DNA from: Neelides folsomi | Lineage: Eukaryota; Arthropoda; Collembola; Neelipleona; Neelidae | DNA length: 64,000 nucleotides | Direction of reading: 5' to 3' | Assembly: GCA_034687125.1 (NCBI GenBank) | Contig: JAQGBZ010000138.1 | Location: 1 to 64,000, forward strand | Shown here: piece by piece, positions 12,601 through 25,400 of the stretch | How the letters are laid out: every line of letters starts with the position of its first letter | Numbering within the stretch: position 1 is the stretch's first letter | Translations under genes and position numbers: made by a program | The notes under the pieces: generated by a model | The model's database searches: none | The model's input: only the letters and a program-made list of their open reading frames with translations | Told to the model about the DNA's origin: nothing

Positions 12601-15460
12601 GAATTCAACATTCTCCTAATGCTTTCCCTGGAAATGTCCAAGTTGAGTTGGCTTTTAATTTGGGGACAGGAAATTCTCTGGTTGCTGGCAAGTCGGCGAA
12701 TGTGGCGTTCGTCAACGGGACTCACTTTTTTGGTCTTCCTCTTCTCTCCCTCCTTGGACCAGGCGGCGTGTTTTCTTTATTTTTGACAAATTTCGCAATA
12801 GTCGAAAAATCCCGACCAATTTCTCTTCCAATTTCGCGAAAAGACTGGCCGTTTCTACGCAAAGCGACGATTTGCCCTTTTTGGAATTCGGTCAATAACG
12901 GTCCTCTTCCCATTGTCACTAAATAAACAACCATCGTTAGGGAATTGTATTTTTTGAATTATTTACCCATTAAATAATTATTCTAAATAATAAAAATTAT
13001 TACAAAATCCATACCTGATTTTAAAAGCCTGAAAATAGAAGTGAAAGTCCTGGGAAAGCCAGATGTGGAAATAATTTTGAGGCACCCGGATTTTGAATTT
13101 TTTCGAAATTTCAGTTTTATAAAAGTGATGGCTCTTTCAAACTCACTGGATATTGTTTAAAGCTTATTTTTAACATCCCACTACATTGGTTTGTGATTTA
13201 GTCAATTGGTTCTATAAATTTCGCACTTTATTTTAGTGTGGAAAATATTTTGTGCATGGCTTTATAAATGAATAGTTTATATAAAAGTGTTTAACACACT
13301 ATTATAATACATTCGCACTGCGAATACCTGTGAAGCTCAATATTGAAAATGCATGTGATGTGGAACAGGAAACATTTGTATTACCTATCCTTATAATGCC
13401 CACCTTTGCATTTTCAAAACTGCGCTTTTAACTCAAGGATATTCGCAGCGTGAAAGCATTATAAGTTAAAGAATTAATTAAAATTAATAATTATAACATA
13501 AACACCAGATTGTCAAAATTCCAAAATGATCTCTTTTATGTACATACGTATTTCTTTTCAATTTTTACCCTTTTACAAAACCACTCAGGAATATTCACAA
13601 CTTTTATTCGATGGAGATTATTGGAATTTAATAAATTTTAATGTCTATTCCAATTTAATTATAAAAGTAATTAGTTAAATAATTAATAGTAATGTAGAAA
13701 AGAATTGTAATGCGTTAGAATATTAGCTCATTTAAAAGAGAACGAAATTTCAATCTCATCAATTCAACTCGTGCGTACAAAACGAGAATTTTCAAAAACC
13801 GAATATATAAGATAAAATTCAAAATCAATTTATTTGTTGTTATTTTTTAATTTGCACAAAATTGGATACGTGGTTCTTCCATCTGACTAGTCATATAGTT
13901 ACAATGTAAAATAGTTAAAGTACCCACCAATAACACTCTGTGTTTCACGTTGGAACAATGTTCTTCAGGCTCATTGATGTCCGAAAGTGTCAATAGGTTA
14001 TCATCATTGTGAAGAACTATACAAATCAATCAATAAAAATTAATTACTTTTAAAACCACCTTTAAGACATAATCTTAACATTCATAGAGAATGTTCAACT
14101 AAAGACCTGTTATTGTGTCCCATTTCCATTTCCGATTTAAAAGAGTTGCCAATAAAACATTTCCAGATGCAGAAGCTCCAATAACTCTTGTTCCATCTAA
14201 TGCCCATTCCATATCATAAAGACTTCCGAAGTTATGTCGTGTAGGGCTTAACACTGCCTAAACCCACACTTCATTTATTATTTATTACATAGTACATTAA
14301 ATGTAAAAATGTAGTATTTATTAATATGGTATGGTACAGTATGTTATGTATTTATGTACCAGTATGTATTTAAATCTAATATAGAAAATGGAAAATTTGA
14401 TTTTTATCAACTTTATCTCACTCACTCCATACTTATTGCATAAAAGAATTGAATTGAACACTCCAACGGCAAATAAATTTCCTAGTGGGGCCCAAGAAAG
14501 AGATGTGATTGGAGATTTGAGAGGAAGTGAAGTAAACATTACTTGACCGTTCACATTCCATATTTTGTATACAAAGTCTTCACCGCCGGAAAGAATGAGA
14601 TCGTTCTCAGTGTTCCATGAAAGCGCTAGAACAAGTCCATTATGGCCAACCCAACACTTCCCTGAAGAATCTGCTACGACTCGCTGGTAGATAATGTTGT
14701 GCCCACACGAGTAAATGATTGAATTTGAGTTTGGTGACCAAGTTGAGGCATAAATTGGTGACAAATCTTTAGCTAAAATCAATCTGTTTGATCCGGAGAG
14801 AGACCAAGTTTTAACAAAACCATCTTCTCCTGTCGTTAATACCTCTTGGCCGTTAGGGCTCATTGAAATGCTTAAAACAGCCCCTTGATTTAAAATCAAA
14901 ATGTAAAGATAGTAAAGGATGACATAAAATCCAGCATTATGAAATTATTTTAATCATATAAGAATAACTAGAAAATCATAATTTCATCGTACAATAGTTT
15001 TAAAGTTGAATGTGGAAAAGATGAAAACCTTTGTGGATTCCTTGCAATGCAACTTCAACTTTTCCTTTGGAATCAAGGTAGTAAGCACTTCCATCGCTTG
15101 TTGCAAGAAAATAAAGTAATCTGCCAGGAATATGTTTAATAGACGACTTTAATTTTGTAGGATAAACATTATCTTGGAATTTAAAAGATTCAGTCGTTAT
15201 ATTTGACAAAATGTTCCATTTCATAAGAGTATGATCATCGCTAAATTATGAATTTGTATTTTTAAAATTATTTATAAACGAATATAAATATAATTTTTTG
15301 GAATTTAGTTTCAAAATTTTATAAATATATTAAGATACAAAATAGATTAATAAATGAAAAATTCGCACCCAACAGACAAAGTTTCATTATTGTTGATCCA
15401 AGTTGCGGAAGCATTCACCGATTGATGAGCATGATTGGCAAGAATCTTGAACTTCATCAT
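9690..15460 (-). CDS. IFT80: Intraflagellar transport protein 80 (IFT-B complex)
   Basis: Eleven exons on the minus strand: 15369-15460 (ATG at 15460), 15029-15240, 14426-14883, 14107-14257, 13928-14016, 11538-11680, 10952-11458, 10553-10727, 10318-10440, 10025-10164 and 9690-9873. They give 757 residues, against about 777 in human IFT80. Residues 1-550 form two WD40 beta-propellers, with motifs such as VLTTGEDGFVKTWS, ILSGGEDFVYKIWN and GNLFAVGVFNSILLC. Residues 553-757 are an alpha-solenoid containing DKMLWGIVGCLASLDLSVA, IQLNVNTHRWERALELAIKH and a Lys-rich tail. Alignment to remembered human IFT80 is collinear throughout. IFT80 is a peripheral IFT-B subunit needed to assemble cilia. The intron between exons 11538-11680 and 13928-14016 carries a Tc1-like element in the same orientation. 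IFT80 lies head-to-tail behind PPIH with 348 bp between coding ends. Confidence 0.95.
11893..13262 (-). mobile_element. Tc1-like DNA transposon, degraded, in an IFT80 intron
   Basis: Imperfect terminal inverted repeats, AACCCATGCAAAAAATCTTT on the left and AAGCCATGCACAAAATATTT on the reverse complement of the right end, both continue into TCCACACTA. TA dinucleotides at 11891-11892 and 13263-13264 match the Tc1/mariner target duplication. The interior holds a broken transposase on the minus strand. At 1370 bp the element is smaller than a typical intact copy (about 1.6 kb). It lies wholly within the IFT80 intron, away from splice sites, so it need not disturb the host gene. Confidence 0.88.
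12147..12934 (-). pseudogene. Tc1-like transposase remnant (frameshift plus internal deletion)
   Basis: An N-terminal frame (12722-12934) encodes a paired-type helix-turn-helix domain, with MGRGPLLTEFQKGQIVALRR near its start and GRPKK at its end. A second frame (12147-12725) begins SPVDERHIRRLAS and carries DDE motifs: IVWSDEK, then DGARPHTA, then SPDLNPIENLWG. The two frames meet at a run of six T (12726-12731 on plus) and are offset by one base, consistent with a small indel in the run. Only a couple of residues separate SDEKMWKM from DGARPHTA, where Tc1 transposases normally have roughly 80-90, so the middle of the catalytic domain is deleted. The copy cannot encode active transposase as read; mobility in trans is possible if a full-length relative exists. 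Confidence 0.88.
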
Positions 15461-15808
15461 CGAATTGTTCAAAACAACATAGTGAAATGAAATAAAAAAT
15501 GAAGAATAGTTACTAAAGTAGACTTATAAACTTCTATGTCAACTGTTACCATAAAATGGCGAAATTAAAATATCATCATTTTCATCATCAACAATATGTT
15601 ATAGTAAAACAATATGATATTACTCCAACATTGTGTTGGTGGCTTTTGTGTATAATACCTAATAAATACAAACCAGAGTAGATTGAATATGTACAAGTTA
15701 TAAAACACAAATAAACAAGATGACGAATTTTAAATAAAAATATAAAATGTTTATTAACTTTATTAACATTGATGCATGTTATGATATATCTACCTGTAAT
15801 ATATTTTT

Positions 15809-16863
15809 TTACATTTGTCCGCATTGGGTTATCGTGACAGTAATTTTAGGTTTATTGTTCGGTCCGGTTGGAACGTTTTCAATTTTCCTCATCACAAGAA
15901 GTCCATCAATAACACGACCAAAGACAACATGCTTTCCATCCAAAAAATCGCATTTTGCACAAGTTATGAAGAATTGGCATCCATTTGTGTCAGGACCGCT
16001 ATTTGCCTGCGCAAAAAATATTTGTAGGTTGTTGAAGGGTATCGAGGTTTGCAATAATTTATTGTAATAGTACCTTATTAAATTACATTTTACTATAAAA
16101 TTATGTTTAGTAAGGTATACCATTGATAACAGTCCTGGAACATCATGAGTCAAAGTAAAATTTTCGTCTTTAAATGAGGATCCATAAATGCTTCTACTTC
16201 CAGTGCCGTCATTCTACAAAACATGTTAATGGAATGTAAAAAACAAATTCAACGGTAATTAATTAGAAATGGATTAGATATTATCATGAAAACGGTTAAT
16301 TTACATTTAGAAAATCTCCTCCTTGAATCATAAAATCTTTAATCACACGATGAAACGTGGCTCCTTTATATCCGATCGGCAAACCATCCTTTTTATACTC
16401 TCCTGTACAAAACTGTCTGAAATTTTCTGCTGTTTTTGGAGCGACATCAGCGTAAAGCTACAAAATATAATGTTAAATATAAACATAGTTAAATATACAA
16501 AAAATATTTATATGCAATATAAAAAGTAGTAAAATCGTAAATAGTGTAAAAGTATCAATTTCGTCAAACCTCGATTATCATTCGGCCGACCTCCTGTAAA
16601 CAAAAATAGAATAATAATAAATAAAAATGGCATAATAAAGTAATATTTTTTATTGTACTATTGTAATTGTAGCATTGAAATTGTAATTAAATTGCTAAAT
16701 AAAACATTTCTAATGCTTAATAATATAAGTTAATATACTTATAGTTAAAAACTATTTACAGTATTTAATTTAATTTTACCATTGTTCCAATGCTGATATC
16801 AAGGAACACAACAGGATTTTGCGGTGTCCTTAAATGGGTTTGAATCTGTGCCCAAGTCGGCAT
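15809..16863 (-). CDS. PPIH: Peptidyl-prolyl isomerase H (spliceosomal cyclophilin H)
   Basis: Five exons on the minus strand: 16780-16863 (ATG at 16863), 16570-16593 (a 24-nt microexon coding EVGRMIIE), 16305-16457, 16121-16213 and 15809-16006. Together they give 183 residues, close to human PPIH (177). Diagnostic cyclophilin motifs are [55 protein letters not shown] and [14 protein letters not shown]. The last, together with the end TQCGQM, favours PPIH over cyclophilin A. PPIH is part of the U4/U6-U5 tri-snRNP (with PRPF3/PRPF4) and isomerises Xaa-Pro bonds. The position equivalent to CypA Trp121 is Phe here ([13 protein letters not shown]). The N-terminus [15 protein letters not shown] is slightly extended. 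An in-frame upstream stretch exists, but the 16863 ATG is the best start. Confidence 0.95.
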
Positions 16864-17500
16864 TTTAGTTATCGTTGGTCTCTCAAACTGCCAATAAAGA
16901 CAAATTAAATATTACGAAAATAATTTATTACATATTTAAGATTTTAATAAACTTTGTATTTGGTCAGTTTAAACATTGCCATTACCTTTTATTTGACGTA
17001 TGACGGAATAAAACAGTCGAACGAAATAATACGAAAGAAATAATTAAATAATAAAGGATTTAAGTTAAAGATTTCACAGTTAAGATTTAATGACGTTGAC
17101 AATTATCTATATTTAATAGTATAAATAATTTATCGAAACTTGACAATTATTTCGCTAGCCACTCGCTCTCGCTGTCGAATAGCCGCTATTATGCCGCAAA
17201 TGCTTATAATATTGCCTATGCCTATGCTCAATTCTGCATAAAAATTACACATGAATGAATGTCTACAATTTTGGAGGCAAATAAGATTCAAGTTCAAGCC
17301 AGCAAATACATTTCTATAAATTCTAAATCATTTCTCTCTTCAGTATGCTCAACGACAATACTCAATAACTTCTTTTGACCCTAATCAAAAATTCGCTTTT
17401 GTAATTGTAATTTATTCTCATTGATTAGAAATTCGCAAAATAGTTTTTTTTTTCAAAATTGCTTATCTTGATACATTGTTGAAAGGTAGACGCTAAAGGA
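16864..17500. promoter_or_regulatory. Intergenic region upstream of PPIH and of GIGYF
   Basis: PPIH starts at 16863 on the minus strand and the GIGYF transcript probably begins rightward after about 17.5 kb, so this stretch likely contains divergent promoters. A PPIH 5'UTR intron may be present (acceptor next to TTTGAGAGACC near 16889). No clear core promoter motif was identified. Confidence 0.35.
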
Positions 17501-18467
17501 TGAACTGTTAACATGTGTATTCTGAAGCTGTCCCAGAAGAAGCTCCTCTTTTGGTGCCGCGAGAGGATGTCAAGTGGGCATGTCCCCGAGTTGATGTTAT
17601 GAATGGGATTGTGGTAGTGTGGAGAAAGTGCGACGTAGAAGTGAGATGGCGCTCATGACGCCCATTTGGCCTGGGGCTCCTCAACGCCTGCCATATTTGG
17701 ATAACGAAGTGAAGTAAAGTCTAACTAAAGTGCAAAAAAACCGTTCGATCAGAATCAGTAGAGAGAGACTCTTTCTGTGCATTGTGGATGGTGTGTGTGT
17801 ATGTTTGTGGAGTGTGTATTCTAATTGTGCAGCCAGCAGCATCCGTAGACTCGTATTATTCGCTCGCCAGTCACTCAGCATCTTTCGCATTATTCGCATT
17901 ACAATCCGCTCACAGATCCTCATACCACACCATCAACATATTTAATTCCTTCTACTTCACTCCAGAATTGAGACCGTCAAGAGAGATCAAAAATCAATTG
18001 CCATCAACTTCGAGCCAATAACATTCGGCCGAAGACGTGAGACACACGAGAAGTGGAGGTCTGGTCCACACGACCTCAAATCGTCGTCTTCGTCTAATTA
18101 AATTCCAATTGTACCATTCTCCAGCCAACCAGCCCTCTCGTCTCTTCCATCAATTCCCACTCCTTGAGGTTTTAAATAAATACTTGAGTGCGAGACATTT
18201 TCCAAAAATTTTAAATCATTTTTGACAAAACTTTAACTGTGTTCTGTCTTTTTTAAAAACTACGTTTTGTTTAATTTAACTCTTTTTCCTAGGAGTCTTT
18301 GTATACTGCGTTGAAAGTGCGTTTTTTTCCTGCGTCGTACCTCTTTTGAAATTATCTTTGGTGCCTTTTTGTGTTTCGAAAACATCTTTACAATTTCAGT
18401 TACCCGAATTCAATTATTCGATTGAAACATTCATTCCAATTCTTCTTTTATCATCACATCTCTCACC
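17500..18467 (+). other. Probable GIGYF 5'UTR exon
   Basis: This stretch has less AT bias than the sequence around it. It ends in a good donor, CTCACC|GTAAGTTGG, at 18467/18468. The next acceptor on the plus strand with a coding exon is TTGTTCCAG at 19404, six bases before the GIGYF start codon. The pair would form a 937-bp 5'UTR intron. The left boundary is a guess. Short open frames inside show no family resemblance. Confidence 0.4.
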
Positions 18468-19404
18468 GTAAGTTGGTTCTGTTGGTTCATTCATTGAAAT
18501 TGGCAATGAGTAATTAGTTTAATCATGATTTATCATGGTGGGGATTCAACAATATGTTTCTACGTTTTTCTGTAACTTGATTTTATTGGAAATTTGAGAA
18601 TATTTTACATCAGCTGAGTTTGCTGAGAAATGTTTACAACTTTTAATATTCTTTGTTAATTTTTGATTTATAATCTCAATTTGTATGCTTTGTTAGATAA
18701 GATATTTGATACTCCTTCTTTTATCTTTTTATATCTGATTTTAACCGATATCAAACTGTTTTGTGTTTTTATTTACGAGCATCGAATAATGTATAGAACT
18801 TTAATGCTAATGCACCTCTGGGAAATCAATAATAGACACATGAAATTGATTATGCATTATGCATACCTAAATAATATTAGAAAAACAATAATTCCCTCGT
18901 TTTATTCTATCATTAATTTAACATTTTAACTCAATTCAATTGTAGTTTCTTGATCTTAAATGAGTGTTTTTGTAGCATTCCAAGGAACCATTAAATTATT
19001 ATCAAATATTGTAATTGATGTCATAAAATATTTTGTAATTTGTGAAATGTTTACCACTTACATTTTCGAATGGTGGCATTCTCGACTTGTTGTCTTTGTT
19101 GACTGTTTATGACAATGAGTTTACACTTCATACAAATTAGGACGCTAGTTTATTTATAAATTTTAAGTTCAAATTTCAACCACGTTTATTTAATAGTGTA
19201 TTGGATATTTATAAACTTTTTCGTTAACTGTAGTCAATCAATAATATATAAAGGGAACTTTAAAATTAAACTTGTAATTAGATGCTCTAGTTTTAGATAA
19301 GAAACTCTAATAACACTAATAAGTTATAGTTTAGTATGTACTCACAAAAGAAATCAAATTAATTTTCCTCTATACAATTGTAACCCTTTTTTGTTTTGTT
19401 CCAG
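18468..19404 (+). other. Probable 5'UTR intron of GIGYF
   Basis: AT-rich sequence bounded by GTAAGT at 18468 and a pyrimidine-rich tract plus CAG ending at 19404. It contains no coding signal or repeat that I could support. Confidence 0.4.
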
Positions 19405-19410
19405 GTGGCA

Positions 19411-22400
19411 ATGTCACCGATGCCGATGCAGACGAAGATCGGAGACGCGTCTCTAAAGTTTGGGCCGGATTGGCTCCGCGCTTTGTCATCAGACAGCGGG
19501 AGTGGAGGCGGTGTGACCGGCGGAGGCGGAGGAGGGGGTTGGAGTAGCGGGAGTGGAGGCGGCGGTGGATCAGATCGGGATCGTTTTCGGGATTATCAGC
19601 CTCACCACGCTTCCCACTCCCATCAGAGCCATATGAAGGGTCGCGAACGTGGAGACGAACCGTATATTCGAGAACGAGATCATACGCGGGAACCGAAAGG
19701 TTCAGCCTCGCCCGAACATCCATCATTTCGGTTCAAGGCAGCCGAGTTTCGCTACACGCGGGAAGAAATGTTGGCTCTCTACGACAAGAACCTTTCAACT
19801 CCTTCTTACCTCAGTTCATTCGGGACTCTGTTTGTTGAGAAAATGCAACCGCCACTTGCCTTCTCGCAACCTTCAGAGGAAGAAATTGTAAGACCCAATT
19901 CCCTACTTTCAAAATTGGAAATATAGAGAGACCATGTGAGAATTTGAGGAAAATAAATTGAATTTAATTGACACGCAGCGCATCTGGCACATCCCACAAC
20001 CGGAGTCATCTAGACAGGGAGGGAGTACGGGGCCGCCGCCGTCTGGCCGAGGAGGATACTCAGTCCGGGGTCGTGGTGGAGGGATTGAACGTGGGAGAGG
20101 AAGAGGCCGGGGTGGTGTGGGTCCAGGTAGTGGTGGTGGCTACTACGGACGACCTCACGAAGAAGAAGACCGCTCTTTTACTCGCCCAAGAACCTTTGAG
20201 CGTTCTCAGGTAAAGGTCACGAAGGTAATTCTATGGCTCTCACTAACTCTTTCCTTGAGTTGCCGATAGAATTATTCTTTTAATTTTTTATCTCTCCTCC
20301 TTTTCCTTTTACCTTTCTCCTCTCACTAACTTTATTTTGAGATTTTTTTTGAAGAAGAGCTTTTTATAATGTACAACATTATTCATTTATTTCATTTATA
20401 TTCGAAAATTTTAAATGATTCAGAGCGCTCACGAGAGGGCTTCTTGGACTGAGAGGAACGGAGCGATGGGTGGCCCTGGTCCTTCTCCACCTGAAGAAGG
20501 AACACGAGGGGCTTCTGGAGGCAGCTGGAGAACTCGAGAATCCTTTGGTGGACGACGACATGAGGAAGACGAAGCCGGGTGGCGTAAAACGCGTTGGAGG
20601 AGAGACGAAGAAGAAGAAAACTCAAGGACTCAGGGCTCTGGTCGTCGACTTCATAAAAGTTGGAGCGAAGATGGAAACAACGATAACCTTCCTGAATGGT
20701 AATTAGAAGAATTTAATTTATAAAAGCTAAGGCAAAGAAATGTATCTCTCTATCAGGAAACAAATCTAAATTACTTAATATTTTCCCATCAAAAGGGCGA
20801 AAGACAATCCATGTGAGGAAAGTGGGACTTTTGATTCGACGGGGGCTTTCCATGGAGAAGATCGGCATGGAACCTCGGCTTCCAAGAGTCATTCTTACGA
20901 TGGAAGAACTGGAGGCAAGTTGAGAGATAAAAATGAATCCGAGCCTCATGGATCTCAAATTGATAGAGGTATTTTAAAATGTTTATTAAAATTTTGATTA
21001 TTAATAAATAAATACCTTATTTGTTATTTTTAATAAATTGTATTGATATTTTTTATATCAGTAAATCACTTTACAGTACAAAAAAGAACTCCTGAGAGGA
21101 ATGAGAGTAAAAAAGCTGTGATTCCCCCATCAGTGAAGGAAGAATCAGAACACGAAGTTTCTTCAAATGACCATACAAAGGAACGTTACTCGGCGACTGT
21201 CACAAGCTCCTCGACGGCTTACCGGAATTCAGACGATCATCATCATCCTGACCAGTATAAAAACCATTCAAAGTCGGACGTGTCTCATAATCAGTTGAGG
21301 AACGATGGTGGGAGCCAAGCTGACCAATTTCAGAAATTAGCTTCGAAGATTATCTCAGGACCGACACATTCGGGGAAAATGCGACAAGAGGACAGTATTG
21401 AACTTTGTTCTTCCACAAACTCTCACAATTTATCCGGTCACCACAAACCCGTTGAAGACGACCAGTTTCTTTGGTATGAATTATTTTCTCAATTTGACCA
21501 AGTTACTTTGAAGTAGTGGTTATTGATTATGGGCTTATTTATTTCAGTATGACGGAAGCAGATAACCTCGTAGCCAAGCTTGTTGAAGAAGATGCTTCTA
21601 TGAGAGTGAGAGCTTCGAATAAAGAGATTCCTTCAATGAACCTCGGGAGCCATTCTCACGCTCATCCCATCCAGACTCAACATCAGGCAAAAAGTCCATC
21701 CATGAACCCTATCGTGAGCAATAGTAGTAACCTGAGTGGTGGAGGTGGAATTCATCCGCCTTCTCACATGGGCCTTCCTCCCCCTGGAGAAATCAAGTGG
21801 CTTTACCGTGATCCACAAGGAAACGTGCAAGGGCCGTTTGAAAGCCATGAAATGGCCCAATGGTACTCGCAGGGCTATTTCGCGGGAACCCTTCTTCTCC
21901 GACGAGATTGCGATAAGAATTTCACAACTTTATCTGACATGGCTATCCTCTACGGGAGAAATCCCTTTGTTGACCATCCTGAAGCTGGCGTGCCTCCTTC
22001 GCCACACGTAATAATTCAAAACTTTTATGTATATTTTAAAGTTTTATTGAGCCAAACTAATTTCTTTTAATAATTAAGTATTATCACGCCACGAGTCATT
22101 AAATAATTTTATTTATTGACAATATAGGAACAGCAACAGTTCCCGATTCAGCATCCAAGTGCCTTAGAAAACGAAGACTCGAACTTCAATGAAAGCAACC
22201 CTGAGCTAATTCAACATCAAATTCAAAAGCAACATGAACAATTTCTTCTTAAGTAAGTTTTAATGAAAATAACTTCACTTTATTGGCCATTTGTGAAATA
22301 ACTTCTTTAATATTTAATATGCTTTTTTTATTTAGTTGCATGAATCAAGGAGGTATCCCAAGTCATAGTCAAGAAAAGGAAGAATCCGGATGGTCGAATC

Positions 22401-25400
22401 ACGGAATTCAGCATCCTTCTCAACCTTCGAGCCAAGTAGTGCAGCAACAGCAAGGTCCTGGAAGACCCGGAGGTCCAATGGGAGCCTTAACGCATGAACA
22501 AATGGCTCTGCTCAACTTTGCTAAAGCACAGGGGTTAAACATTAATAACTTAGACCATCCGAATCCCATTGAACATCTCTCTTCCTTGTTTCAGCGTCAA
22601 GCTCAGGTAAAAATATCTATAAAGAATTTTTCTCCTGTTTTTCTCCTATTATTTAGGCTTTAAGTTGTATTTTATATGATTTTTTTAGCTCAAAAACCAA
22701 GAAATACTTCATAAAAATCCTTCCTCGAAAAACGACTTTTCGAGTTCTATTCTAAATCAAATGAGTGCATCGGTAATGTTTGCAATATTTGACAAAACCC
22801 TAAATATAAATATTTAAGAGATGAGGCCAACTTTTCTTATAATTTATTCTCTATAGCATGAAGTACGAAAATCTCCGAATCCCTCTTCTGATCCCATTCA
22901 GTCACTGGTTCAACAGTTAACGAACATGTCACAACTTCAAGAGCAACAACAACAGAGACAACAGATGAAACATACTGTGGTTCCGGTGAATAAGATGGAG
23001 AATCAATGGGGAGCATCCCCTCCAAGTTCAATGGTTAATCACCAGCAGCAAATCCTTATGAATTCTTCTATGAATTCAGCTGCTCCTCATCCCCAATCCA
23101 CATGGATGGGTCCATCCGTTAGTATGGACTGGCAATACCGTGAACACATTATGAAAATGCAACAACATAAAATGGTATTTATACAAATACTAACCCGCAT
23201 TTGATACTGTAAACCCAGCCCTTTAAGTTTTATTTAACGAGTATCATAAATATTTAATTAATTAAAATTTCAGCAAGAAGAAGAGAATTTGCGACGAAGA
23301 AAAGAAGTCGAAGAAGACAGGAAACGATTCAATGACGAAGAAGAACGAAAAAGACTCGAAGCCGAAGATAAAGAAAAAAAGCGAATTCTTGAGGTTAACT
23401 ATCGCTTTAAATACTTTATTTTAATTAATTAATATTTTGTTTCCAACTTTTATAAAAATTAAACGGGTCTTAAAATTATAGGAGCAATTCCTTCAACAAC
23501 AAAAACAAAAGGAGGCTATTTTACAGCAGCAAAAGAAAGCAGCAGCCCATCAATTAGAAATGAGGCAAAAAGAAATTCTTTTGCAGCAACAACAACAACA
23601 GCAACGGCTCCAATTCGAACAGCAACAGAGAATTGAACAACAACAAAGACAAGAACAGCAGCAAAGGCATGAAGAACAACAAAGAATTGAGGCTCAAATG
23701 AAGCTCGAAGCACAACAGAGACAAGAGGCTGAACAACGACAACAAGCAGAAGCCCAAAAGCGACAACAGGAAATGCAGAGACTTCATCAAGAACAACAGA
23801 GACGCGAGGAGCTGCAGCGAAGAGAACAAGAAGAACAGCAGAGGCTTCAAGAACAACAGTTATTCAATTGGCAGCAACAAAGCCAACAAGCTTCCCAATT
23901 GCCCCAACGCCCTCCGCAGACCATACTTGAAATCCAAGAAGAAGAGGCTAGGAAGCAACAGGAGGAAGAACATCGTCAGCAATCGATGAAAAAGAAGCAA
24001 CAACTGCAGGAGCAACAGAGGCAAAGAGAACAACAGCAACAGAGCAAAGCTGCTGGACTCAGTCTTAAATGGGCCCAATCAGCCGCGGCTCAACAGCAAA
24101 ATGTCCCAATTAAGAGCTTGAAAGAGATACAGGCTGAAGAGCAAGCAAAGCTTGCGAATGTACATTGACAATATTTTCTCTTTAATAATATTATTAATAG
24201 ACAATTTTAAGTAATAACCAATTATGTTTTTTTAATTTTATAGAAAATGTACAATTAACATAAGTTTAATTGTATGTTTTCTGATTTAAAATATCTATAT
24301 TTTTATAAGTATTGGATTTTTCTTACTTGACTCGGTCGGGTGAAAGCATATAAATTGAGAATTTTATATTCAAATAAACTTATTAATTTCTTATTTAAAT
24401 ATTTGTTAACTTGTATTATCATCTAATTAGATCCAAGAAAAGGAAAAGGCAGACAGAGCCAAAATTCAACTCCATAATCAACAACAACAGGCTTGGAGCT
24501 CACATCTAACATGGGCAAATCGTGCATCCCTCAACGCTCCAAATCCTTCGACCAAAACTAATGGTTAAATATTGGAAAAATTATATTTAAATTCATTGAA
24601 GGAATTCCGTTTAATAAAATTTTACTAATAGGAGGGATTTGGGATGAACCGAAGAGTCAGCCGTCAGCGAAAGCCACTGGGCCGCCTCAGAATCCTCAAA
24701 ATAGCAATCCGTTTCCGAATACGAACTACCAAAGCAGCAGCAAAACCACTGGGAAAGGAAAGAAAGAAGGCGAAGACTTCATTAAACTTCTACATGACCA
24801 ACAGCAGGGGAAGGGGAAATCAGCGGCTCAGACGCAGCCACAAGATGAATTTACCCGCTGGTGCTTTGAGACTGTTGAGAATATTGGAGGTGGCGGGGTT
24901 GACACCCCGACATTTGTCAATTTCCTCAAAGAAGTGGAGTCTCCGTTCGAGGTTGGGGATTATGTCCGGTCGTACCTGGGAGAAGGACGGGACTCGAAGG
25001 AGTTTGCTAAAGAGTTCCTCGAGCGACGTTCACGGTGGAAGAGTGCTTGCCGAAAGGGAAAGGACGAGGGAGGAACGTTTGAAGACAATCTCTGTCGACC
25101 TGCCTTCGCAGTCAACCCTTCACAGAATGACTTCCAAGAAGTCAAGGTGAATTCATCAAATCATCTCTCCACTTTTACTTTTTAAAACGTGTATTTTTAA
25201 TTCAATTAACACATGTTTTTTCACTTTTAATATTAATTATTAATAATTAATTTTTCCATAATATTTAATCCATTTTTTACAAGTTTTTCTTCAACTTTCT
25301 TGTTAGTTTTTGTTGATAATTTCTCTTAATTAATTGAACGCCTTTTTATAGGCGAAGGGGAAGAAGGGAAAGAAAGGGAAGATGCAGAAGGTGGATTCCC

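Noticed and set aside
12147-12934. Functional transposase gene
   Set aside because: Frame offset at a T run and loss of roughly 80-90 residues in the catalytic domain make an active product impossible as read.
23580-24078. Repetitive CAA/CAG-rich stretch as a microsatellite
   Set aside because: It is the Gln-rich coiled-coil coding exon of GIGYF, expected for the family.
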